From assembly GCA_002914805.1 (NCBI GenBank), contig JXTB01000031.1:932640-996639 (forward strand): DNA of 64,000 bases, in the 5' to 3' direction. This document shows, in pieces, positions 18,629 to 29,107 of the stretch (positions are counted from its first letter, which is position 1; the number at the start of each line of letters is the position of its first letter). This DNA is from Parasponia andersonii. Taxonomy: Eukaryota; Streptophyta; Magnoliopsida; Rosales; Cannabaceae. The position numbers and the translations under genes are program-made. The notes below the pieces were generated by a model. The model ran no database searches, was not told the DNA's origin, and saw nothing but the letters and a program-made list of their open reading frames with translations.

Positions 18629-21600
18629 ATCTTCCACTTAAAGACTAATTTCAATCATATCTTCACACTTGATCAATGCAATAAGTCATCTTCTCATCGT
18701 TACTTTTGCAAGCCAACTGAAGCCGAACACAACTTCAGTTTGTCAATAGTCACTGTTTTTATTAATATATCAGTAGGATTCTAACTACATCTTCTCAAGA
18801 ACTATAACTCCATCTTCTAAAGTTGAACGTATGAAATGGTATCAAACCTGTATATGTATTGTCTGAGCATGATAAACATGATTCTTTGCCAGATGAATAA
18901 CACTTTGACTATCATAATGCAAAGTGCTCTTCCCATAATTCTGTCCTAGTTCCTCTAGGAAACTCTGTAACTATATCAACTCTTTGCTTACTTTTGTCAT
19001 AGCAATATACTCACTTTTAGTAGTAAAGAGCGCAAAGATCTTTTGTAACTTTGATACCCATCTGACTATCGTACCACCTAACATGAACATATATCTAGTA
19101 GTACTCTTCTTGTCGTCTACATCACCAGCCATGTCAGCATTCCATAGCCTTGTAAACCCAAATTTGATTTTTTGAAATAAAAGGCTTTGTCTGTGGTTCC
19201 TTTCAAATATCTAAGAATCTACTTCACTGCTTCCCAGTGATGTTTACTTGGATTGCTCATATATCAGCTCACGACTCCCAGTGCATATGCTATATCCGAT
19301 CTTGTACATACTATGGCATATATAAAATTGCCAATAGCAAAAGAATAAGGCACCTTGGCCATATGAGCTTATTCCTGCTCTGTTAAGGGTGATTGCTTCT
19401 TGGTTAGTTTGAAGTGACTAGCCAAAGGAGTAATTACAGGCTTTGTACCATCCATGTTGAATCTGCTAAGCACTTTCTTCATATACTCCTCCTAAGATAG
19501 CTTCAAACTCCCATTCACATTGTCTCTAAATATCTGTATCCAAAGGGTTTGCTTTGTAGCTCCCAAATCCTTCATAGAAAACTCTATTGACAATTCTTTC
19601 TTGAGCTTATTAATTTTCTTCATATTAGCTCCAGCAATTAATATATCATCTATATACAGAAGTAGAATAATATAAAAATTGTCAAATCTCTTCACATAGC
19701 AGCAGTGATCTACCTGACGCTGCAAGTAACTACTGTTGCTCATAAATGCATCGAACTTTTTGTACCACTATCTTGGAGCCTATCTCCGGCCATACAGGCT
19801 CTTCTGAAGTTTGCACATCATTCTCTTCTTCTCTCGTACTTCAAAATCTTGTGGATGTTTCATATAAATTTCTTTCTCCAAGTCACTACAAAGAAAAGCC
19901 ATCTAGATATAAGCTTTCCTCAGCCACCAACCCAAGTACTATTCTAATAATGATCAATTTAACCATTGGAGAGAAAATTTTAGTATAGTCAATGCCTTCC
20001 TTCTATTGAAAACCTTTGACTATAAGCCTTGCTTTGTACTGTTTACTGCCATCATATTTTTCCTTTATTCGATACACCTACTTATTGTGTAATACTTGCT
20101 TCTCTCCTGGTGGAATAACCAAGTCCTATATCTAATTAGACGCAAAAGAATCTATCTCATCTTTTTAGTATAGCATGATGAATCAACTCCTATTGGGTTG
20201 ACTCATCATGTTGCACCGCTTCTTCATAAGTCTCTGACTCACTTTTATTAGTCAATAGAATATAATGCAGTGCCAAAAAATATCTCTGAGGAGGTCAAAT
20301 TATTCTAAAAGATCTTCTAAGTCCAAACTTTCTTTGGTATTTTGCAATCTAATGGTACTAATGACCATTTGTTGATAAGATATGTAGCAGTGTTAACTAC
20401 ATTGGTCCAAAATATCTTTGGTAACCCTGCATGTAATCTCATGCTCTTTATACGTTCATTCAGGCTTTTATTTATTCTTTTAGTAACACCATTTTGTTGA
20501 GGTTTCCTGAGAATGATTTTCTCTAATAAATAGCACAATATTTCTTGAAATCATCATTATCATCATTATATTCTTCCTAATTATTAGATCGCAAGCATTT
20601 CACTTTCAAGTTAGTCTCATATTGAACTATGGCTTTCCATTTCTTAAAGGTATTGTAAACATCAAATTTATTTTTCAGAAAATAAACTCATATCTTTCTA
20701 CTCGAATCATTAATGAATGTCACATAATATCATGAGCCACCAAGGGATATCATAAGAGATGGCCCCTATAAGTCTGTATGAACTAGCTACAACTTTGTTG
20801 CTTTCGATTCTCTTCCGCCTTTTGAAAAGCTCACCTTTTTCTGCTTGCCAAAGATTCAGTTTTTGCACAGGCCATGCTTAACTAACTTTAGCTTTGGTAG
20901 TTTTCCTTTTAATATCAGTACCTTCATTCCTTTCTCGCTCATACACCCAAGTCTATAATGCTATATAGTTGAACTAACTTTAGAGTCGACGGTCGCCAAA
21001 ATATCTCTGCAATTGGAAGTCATGTAGAGATAACCATGACTCCTTTGCTAACCTTCTACGAGCCACTAGTAAAGGTCATATTATGTCATTCTTCGTCAAG
21101 TTGTCTCACCTATATAAAGTTCTGCATCAATCTCAGTACATGCCTTATTTTCTGGATTTTCTGCACTGATCTATTTAACATCTTCAAACGGATATCTCTC
21201 ATACCAATAATATCTAGAGGTTCTCCATTAGCCAGATAAACCTTTCCATAATCACTAGCAATATAATTCTCTAATACGTCACAGTGTGTAGTGGTATAAA
21301 ACGAAACTCTAGAGTCTAAGACCCAAGAATCAATTCATTCAGATAATAGTACAGTATCTTGTACCTCATCAACCACATCATTCACATCGTTTATACTATC
21401 GTCTTTTGTTGGTACTTTGTATTTCTTTTTTATGTGGCCAGTCTTGCCACAATTCCAACATTCTGGTCTTCTTCCAAATCTGGACTTATCTCTGTCATTC
21501 CTTGACTTGGACCTATCATTACCCTAGTTAGAATTCTTCTCACTGCTCCTGCTCCTATTCTCGAGATTTAGGATAGAACTCGATGATGTACCTTCACCTA

Positions 21601-22197
21601 AATCAATTCTACGAACTTTTTCCGCTAGAATTTGATCTCTAATGTCATTGAATTACAGCTTTCCTTTGCTTACAGAATTGCTAACCGTAGTTCTCATTGG
21701 TTCCCAGCTATTTGGTAGAGATGCTAGAAGAATTAGAGTATAAATTTCATCATCGAAATCAATATCAACGAACGTCAACTGAGAAACGATCGTGTTAAGC
21801 TCATTGATATGTGTTACAACTGAAGCACCTTCTTCTATTTTTAAATAAAACAACTTCTTTACCAAATGTACCTTATTATTTGCTGACGGTTTCTCATACA
21901 TGTCTAGCAGGATACTCTATAGTTTTTGTTTCCGTTACATTATGAGTAATGTACTTCGTTATCGTCAATCAGGTTAAGCCTAACACCTATCGATTAAGGA
22001 GTTCTTAGTCATCATTCTCTACCTTCTCGGGTTTTTTCCTTGACAAAGACTAATACTATTTTTTACTATGCAAATAATCATTGATCTGTAATCTCTAGTG
22101 TGAAAAGTTTGTATTGTCAAACTTGTCCATTATGGGTCCTGATCCTTCACTTTTAGCTATCACTCCTACTAAATCGAACCTTAGCTTTAATGCTAGT

Positions 22198-22790
22198 TTT
22201 TAGGGAATAAGCTCTCCAATAAACAAACAATAGTAGAAGCAATAAAATAAATATAAAAATAATGTCAAAATAAAAAAAATACAAGATACCCAAAATTATT
22301 GTAGTTCATCAATTTAACTACGTTCACAGAGCCGTTGCAAATCTTCACTATTGTAAGAAAAAGGAATATTTACAAGTGTTTACATTCAATACTATCCACT
22401 CACACCCCAGACTCCGAATACACCCAAGAGAAAAACTATATTTTTCTCTCTATCAAAAATAAAATCTTATAATTTTACTCTCTTTCTTAACACTTCGTGT
22501 CTCTCACTTTCTGGGATGATCAAACGCTAAAGAATATGTTCCTATTTATAGCTGAGGTTTACCAACCTTGACATATTTTGGCCAGCCAAGCTTTTCTTTT
22601 TTAATACACGAAATACACACGGTTTCCCTATCAATATCAATCCATTAAATATACATATTTTTGGTTGTTTAAAGCATACAACTAGTACACGTTTTTGGCC
22701 TATATTTAGTGCATATCTCTTACGTAGTTGGCAGAATGCTCTTTACAATTTTATTACACGGTTTGATTATCACACACATACATGCCAACA
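22198..22790 (-). repeat. LTR (5') of the 18-22.8 kb Copia fossil
   Basis: Matches the left LTR along its length, for example GGGATGATCAAACGCTAAAGA against GGGATGATCAAACACTAAAAA, and ends ATGCCAACA. On the minus strand the bases after its inner edge (CTAGCATTAAAGCT) look like a decayed initiator-methionine tRNA primer site. Confidence 0.8.
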
Positions 22791-23065
22791 AAATTATCCA
22801 AAGTGAAGGCAAAATATAATATGTAAAAATAATATAAGTAAATGTCATAAATTTTAAAAAAAAAAATAGTAGTCTCATTAAGGGAAATATTGATTTTTTT
22901 TTTAAAAATAAAACAGGAGCAAAAAATATAATTGCAAAAATTTTATGAAGGCAAATAAAGAAAAAAAAGCTGAAACTTTGAAATAAAATTATGGGTAAAA
23001 ATATAATTCTCGAAAAATGAGGGTGGCGGTATAGGCTTCGTCTATGTACAAACTCTTGGTTTAAA

Positions 23066-25200
23066 TATATATATATATATATATATATAAATACATATGT
23101 AAATTTATATATATTATTACATAAAAATTATTACCTCTAATCCTCCATTTTCAATGTCAACCATATGCACGCATGACTATCTACACAATAATCAAGACAT
23201 ACTTAACTCGTTTACAATTACTATTAAGTAAATCTCAAAAGAACGATATTCAAAAGAGAGCTTTAAATTTTTTCATTAGGAAAAAATAAAGAAAATTAAA
23301 TTCATAGAACAGAAAAACGAAAATGAAAAACATGAGAAAAAAATAAAACAAAATAGAAATAGAGAAAAAAAAAATTAGAGAAAATGAAAATGATACAGCT
23401 TATGTTTTATGTTCATTGTAGAGCATTTATGCTTTTTTTTTCTATTTTTTAACTCTATCGTTGATAATGAGATAACATTTAGCTATTTTATTAGTATAGT
23501 AAATCTCAAATGGACGGTATCCATGAGAGAGCTCCATATTTTCTCTTTAGAAAATAAAACAAATATAAACAAACGAAACAAAGAGACGCAAAAATATAAA
23601 ATAAAAAAGAAAGGAAAAAACTTTATTATATTTAATTTCTAAACTTTTGAGACATTTATTATTATTATTATTATTATTATTTAGATATTCTTTTATTTAA
23701 ATTAAGTTTTAGATATCTCTCATTAACGTGTTTATACATGCACGATATGATTATTTGTACCTATGTTTAGCTATTTTTTTTTAAATTAAGTTTTATTTGT
23801 AGTTTTATTATTATCCTTAATAATTAAAACATATTTAGCTAGTTTAAAATCACCATTTGAGTAAATCTCAAAAGTATGACACTCAGAAGAAAACTCCAAA
23901 TTTTCTATCAAAAAATAAAATAAATTAAAATTCATAATCAGAAATAGAGAAAATGAAAAGGAAATCATGAGGAAAAAAACAAAAAATGAAAAAGAAAATA
24001 AGAGAAAACAAAATTGATACAACTGATCGTTTAAGCAAGCATTTACATTATTTTCTTTATTTTATTTTTTTCTCTGATTTTTTTCCCTAATCTTCCTTCA
24101 TAAGAGTATGGAAACATATAAAACTGAATTTAGGGTGTTAATGAAATCTTAATATCTTAGCTATATCCTAAACTTAATACTGGATTACTATATTATACTT
24201 GTTTAGATTTTTTTTCTATAAATTAAATTTTTGATAAACTTTATTATATTTATTTTCTAAATTTTTGATATTTTTATTATATTTATTTAATTATTTTTTT
24301 CTTTAAATTAAGTTTTAAATATCTCTTATTAACATAGTTAATTGAAGTCATGAACCAACGAAAGAAAGAAACAAAAAAGTTAGCAAAAGAAAAAAAAAAA
24401 AAGTAAAAGTGCAGTCATTATGAAAAATAAGGATATTAAGAAATTTGGTGCACCCGCTTACTATTACTTTTGAGAGAGTACGTTTTCTGCAAATCAACTA
24501 AGTTATATTAATAAATAGAAATTTTGACTTAATAATGCCCATACAAAAACATCTCTATATATGTATATATATATTACCTGTAAGCCTCCTTTCTCCATGT
24601 TGACCGTTATAAAATCAAAACACTAATAATCACGTCTTATTGTATTAAGTATTTCTTCCAAGGTTTTCACAAGTAATATCTCACAACAAACATTCTTGGT
24701 AATTTCTTTCTTGGTAATTTCTTTCATTGTGCTTGTAGTGTGCTCATTATTGTCGATAATGAGATAAGATTTAGCTCTTTTATTAGTATCATTTCAGTAA
24801 ATCTCAAATGGACGGTACCCATGAGAGAACTCTATATTTCTCTTTAGAAAATAAACCAAATATAAATAGAAGAAGCAGAGAGATGCAAAAAAAAAAGAAA
24901 AAAAAAAAAGGAAATACTCTATAATATTTAATTTCTAAACTTTTGAGATGTTTATTATTATTATTATTATTATTTAGATATTTTTTTATTTAAATTAAGT
25001 TTTAGATATCTCTCATTAACATATTTATACATGCACGGTATGATTATTTGTACCTATGTTTAGCTATTTTTTCGTTAAATTAAGTTTTAGATAAATTTCA
25101 TTATATTTATTTTCTAAATTTTTAAGATAATATTTATTATTACATACCAATACTTAATTATATTAAGGGAATCCCCTCGAATTTCCACAATTAACATTTA
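23066..25200. repeat. AT-rich block with repeated units
   Basis: No gene. The phrase AGTAAATCTCAAA followed by a purine-rich A-stretch occurs near 23227, 23499, 23858 and 24796. The stretch 23455-23780 recurs as 24752-25075 in good alignment, sharing ATGAGATAA, TCAAATGGACGGTA, ACTTTTGAGA, an ATT trinucleotide run and ATACATGCACG. This is a degenerate local duplication of about 1.3 kb. Confidence 0.65.
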
Positions 25201-25769
25201 GTAACTATCCCACCCAGTAATTCCTTTTCTTTTATTTGTAGTGTCATCATTATCATCAAACAAAAGAAAAATCGTAAGCACAATAAATAAAACCAAAGGA
25301 AGATCGCGAGCGGGAAAAAAAAAAAAAAAGATCAGAAATAGAGAAAATAAGGAGAGAAAATAAAACTAAAAACAAAGAAAAGAAAGAGAAAGTTACATTG
25401 GAATGAGTGTACTTTTAGCATGCGAGGTAGGACATCTTCTCTCTTCACATTAATTAAGTGATAAGTAATGTTTGCTCCTTAGAGTTGTAGATTAACTATC
25501 AGAATCATTAACGGAGGAGGGAATTGAGGCCCTAATCCCACTTAATTTTTTATTATTTTAATAGTTATAGAAATTTGGTATTAATTTAATGGGTAGGGTG
25601 TACAACCTTTTTGGCCCCTACAACAAATAAATAAATAACCTTATTAGCCTCGATATAAAAAGGGAAAACCCTAATAAAAACAAAAAAACAAAAACCACTT
25701 TTACTGTTTCATCAACACCTTTGCTTCAAAAAAAAAAAACTCACACTATTTCATTTACATTGAATTAAA
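25201..25769. other. Spacer with a promoter-like stretch
   Basis: No coding region. Near 25650-25730 the plus strand reads GATATAAAAAGG, then AAAACCCTAATAAAAAC and a CA-rich leader-like tract. This resembles a TATA box and 5' leader of a plant gene, but no start codon with a coding frame follows. It may be a promoter remnant or chance. Confidence 0.25.
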
Positions 25770-26357
25770 TATTCAATTTGTATATTCCTACTAATAAGGG
25801 CCAACTCCACAAATTTCGACAAAACTGAAACTTATATTTTTTAAATGAAACTTTTACCCTTGAACTCATAAAACATAATTTAAAAAAATTATTGATAATA
25901 AAATAGTTTAAATAATTGAAAGCGCTTAAAATAAAAAGAGAAAAAAAAAAAAACAGAATTTTTTTAATAATTTTTTCATCGTTTATTTTTTATCTNTTTT
26001 TTAATAGTTTTAAATAATTGAAATTTAAAAAAAAATCACTCTTTTCTTTTCACTTTAATATTTTGAATAATTTTAACTCTTGAAAAAATAAAATACAAAA
26101 CAGAAATTTTAATCATTCCCTTTTTTTAATAGTTTTAAATAATTGAAACTCTTTTCATTTTTAATAATTATTATTTTCACTTAAATATTTTGTAGAAAAA
26201 AGAAAAAGACAGCGACAATAATAATTGGTTTCAATCATTTAAAGGATAAATATATCTTTTTTCAACAAATCAAAATTTCAATTTTGACTAAATTTATGGG
26301 CCAGGTCTATTTGATAAGAAAATACAAATTAAAGGCTTAATTTAATATAAATAAATA
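25770..26357. repeat. Dispersed repeat related to the 40-kb foldback element
   Basis: It shares TTTAAATAATTGAAAGCGCTTAAAAT-type sequence and the end GGGCCAGGTCTATTTGATAA with the element at 40052-40905 (TTATGGGCGAGGTGCTATTTGAT). Arms are diverged. The single N of the window lies here at 25996. Confidence 0.5.
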
Positions 26358-26838
26358 AAGTGAGTTTTTTTTATAAAAAGATTATTTTTATTTTTTATTT
26401 TTTGGATATTATGCCTTATAACAAATTAAGAATCATTTTTATTTAATACAAGCTCATCTCACCCTCAATAGGCCAACCCGCAATGCCAAAAGCAATTAAA
26501 TATTTTGTTATTTAGTTGTGAAATAAAAATTAATAAATTATATTTTGTTTTTATTACACTCACCCACGAAAAAACTTCTGAACTTCTCTACCACTTTTAC
26601 TTTTAAAAGTGAAGGCTCTCATGTTTTTGCCAATTGGAAGTAAAAAAGAGAAGGCTTCTATGTTTTGGGCAGTACTTCTCTACCTCTTTCACTTTTAAAA
26701 GCGGAGGCTCTCATATTTTTCGCCAATTGGAAGTAAAAAGAGAAGGCTTCCATATTTTGGGCAGTTAACATTAGTTTCATTCTAGTCTTCTATACTTTGT
26801 TTGTCTAATCTCTAATATTACATCTTGCGAAAGAGTAT
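26344..26838 (+). repeat. Direct repeat copy A (about 495 bp)
   Basis: Recurs at 27271-27668. Shared landmarks: GGATATTATGCC, GGCCAACCCGCAATGCC, CGCCAATTGGAAGTAAAA, TTTTGGGCAGTTAACATTAG and the end CTTGC(A/G)AAAGAGTA. Copy A contains an extra internal tandem unit. No coding content is recognised. Confidence 0.85.
26582..26763 (+). repeat. Internal 90-bp tandem duplication in copy A
   Basis: ACTTCTCTACC...TTTTGGGCAGT occurs twice in a row, near 26582 and 26672, while copy B has one unit. The duplication thus happened in copy A after the two copies separated, or was lost from copy B. Confidence 0.8.
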
Positions 26839-27270
26839 TCCTTGGCAAGTTGGTAAGATTAGTAAGTTAAAAACATAATCCCTTGGTTTATATTGACTGA
26901 AAAGTATTAGTATCTTCTTGCAAAAATGTTTTAGAACAATAGTAGTAGTTTTTTTATGGCACCATTTGCAGCTTGAGAAGCAAATTATTTATTGTTGCTA
27001 CTAAAGCTCGATAAACATGTATCTTAGTGTTGAGAAAAAGACAAGATTAAGACTAACTTAGACCTAAATATTTGTGAATTTTTTTAAAACTAATAATTTT
27101 AGAACCTATCATAAAGAAGGTTCTTGATCATGAAAAACTTTTTTCATAATTAAGAAACTTTTTATTACAAAGCGTTCTTAATACTCTTTTCAAAGATTAA
27201 TAAAAAAGTCATTTTGGCCCAAAACTAGTCTTACTTATGTCATTTTCTATTTAGCATTCTCTATATACTT

Positions 27271-27668
27271 AATATAAACAAAAGAAGTGAGTTTTTTTTA
27301 TTGATAAAACGATTATTTTTATTTTTTGGATATTATGCCCTAAAACAAATTAAGAATCATTTTCATTTAATACAAACCCATTTCACTCTCAATCGGCCAA
27401 CCCGCAATGCCCAAAGCAATTAAATATTTTCTTACTTAGTCGTGAAATAAAAATTAATAAATTATATTTTGTTTCTATTATACTCACCTATGAAAAAACT
27501 TCTGAACTTCTCTACTTCTTTCACTTTTAAAAGCATAGGCTTTCACGTTTTCGCCAATTGGAAGTAAAAGGAGAAGACTTCTATATTTTGGGCAGTTAAC
27601 ATTAGTTTCATTCTAGTCTTCTGGACTTTGCTTGTCCAATCTCCAATATTACGTCTTGCAAAAGAGTA
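27271..27668 (+). repeat. Direct repeat copy B, ending at the Copia insertion
   Basis: Second copy of the 26344-26838 repeat. It stops where the LTR at 27669 begins, whereas copy A continues past the same point (AAAGAGTATTCC), so copy A preserves the unoccupied version of the site. Confidence 0.85.
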
Positions 27669-29107
27669 TATTGGGAAATTAAGGATTCAATCTTACTCAC
27701 TTTTATTTTGAAGATAACAAATATTTGATTTAGTACTAATGATTTAACTTGAGTGTGTAGTGAAATGGTATTAAAGTTCTACCTCAAGTTAATCAAGGAA
27801 TCAAGCTTGAATATGGATGCATATAGACATATTAGAATCAAACATGAAGATGAACAATCAAGATACAAGATCGTGTCTAGATAGGGTATATTTCATATTT
27901 AGTATTGTATTTGATTTAGTTCATTGCACATAAATTCTCTTTGATATAGCTCAAAAATCTTTCAAATGGATTTTCAAACAAATCTTCAAAGAATTAGCTA
28001 AACTTTAAATCCACTAATTCTTAATTATTTGAAAATAAATATCATTTTTAATCTAGCCCAAATATTCTCAAAAGTACATTTTTTAATGTTAAAAATGATT
28101 TGAAAAGAAATTTTTAAGAACGACCAAAAATTGATTCAAGGAAATCAAAAATAGGTTTCTGAATAATTTTGGTTGACTAGGCTTGGTTGACCAAAATAAC
28201 GGTCAAAAACAACTATTGGAGTTGAACTGACATGTTAGACTCCAACGACTAATTTTTTGATCAATCAAAATTTTGGCAGCAAGTTACCAACAGTCGAAAA
28301 TGGCTAATTTTTTAAGATGCCTTTAAATATAACCAAGTTTGATGACTTAGAACAAGAGAATATGAACCTATATTGATACCCAATCAATTTCTAAGTGCAA
28401 ATGCTCTCTTTTACTCAACTTTAACTTTCAAATCATATTGAGTCAATCTTAAAACATCTATAATGCACTATTCTCAAATCTCCTAAGCCAAAATTGTATT
28501 AATTACTTTATAAGGAGAATTTGTGAGTAAATGTTTACTCTTATTTATTGAAAAATCATTGAGTGTAAGGTGAGGTTGCTACCGGATTCATAAACTACCT
28601 GATAGAGGTGAGGTTGCCACCAGAGTCATAAACAACTCGTGAGTTGGTGAGATTGGCACCATTGTCTAAACAATCCGTATATGTGAGGTTGTCACCGGAG
28701 TCAAAACAATCCGAAGTTAGGCATCATAAAGCCGGAGTCAAGACTATTGTAAAGGCTAGGGTGTGCCTAAGAAGAATTCACTCTATTTGTAAAAGTGTCA
28801 GTCAAGTCCATAATCTTGATCCGATAGTGGAAAGCTCAAAGCAAGTTGCCGAGGGCCGGGAACATAGGCAAACCGTCGTGTATGTCGCATCTCGTAAAGA
28901 CCAAGTTTGCACTTTTTCTATCCCTACACTCTTTACTTTATTGCAAGCTATATAATTGAGTGTTTGATAGTTAGTGTGCTTAATATACTTGCTATTATTA
29001 CTAATAGTAGTCTATGGTTTTGAATAGTTAAAAAGTTTCTTAAAACGTTTTAAAACTCAATTCACCCTCTTCTTGGATTGTCAATCTTGGGCTACTAATA
29101 GCTAACA
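27669..29107 (+). repeat. Left LTR of the SIRE-like fossil
   Basis: Ends CTAACA directly before the primer site. Its start matches the right LTR start at 32972 (AGGAAATTAAGGCTTCAATC). It contains a short repeated module near 28567-28720. Confidence 0.85.
28567..28720 (+). repeat. Tandem-like module inside the LTR
   Basis: GTGAGGTTG followed by CACCGGAGTCATAAAC-type sequence recurs four times at about 36-53 bp spacing. It lies in the region where transcription of this LTR type is expected to start, so it may have been part of its control region. Confidence 0.6.

Larger units (their letters stand above)
18018..22790 (-). mobile_element. Ty1/copia LTR retrotransposon fossil, both LTRs present
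   Basis: A minus-strand Copia element of about 4.8 kb is flanked by the 5-bp direct repeat AAATT (18013-18017 and 22791-22795), which marks a single insertion. In element order (right to left), it has a right LTR, a gag region near 21.65-21.9 kb (UBN2-like), a zinc-knuckle area near 21.45 kb, integrase near 20.3-20.6 kb (PQQNGVTKR), reverse transcriptase near 19.5-19.75 kb (LLLYIDDILIAG) and RNase H near 18.9-19.2 kb. The coding part is broken, with many breaks. The two LTRs differ at many positions (roughly 85% alike by eye over the first 170 bp), so the insertion is old. Confidence 0.92.
17885..23065. repeat. Older dispersed repeat, split by the Copia insertion
   Basis: The left part (17885-18017) starts GTGATGGAGCCAGAAAATAT; the right part (22791-23065) ends in GGGTGGCGGTATAGGCTTCG. 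The terminal motif GGAGCC and its loose inverse GGCTTCGTC resemble the common plant non-autonomous repeats beginning GTGGCGGAGCC. The Copia element with its target duplication sits between the two parts, so this repeat was there first. It is degenerate and its family is uncertain. Confidence 0.4.

Noticed and set aside
23409-24022. Frames of 77-78 codons in the AT-rich block
   Set aside because: Low-complexity Phe/Ser/Lys sequence from A/T tracts; no conserved features.
28644-28955. 103-codon plus-strand frame
   Set aside because: It lies wholly inside the non-coding LTR of the SIRE-like fossil and reflects the GTGAGGTTG modules.
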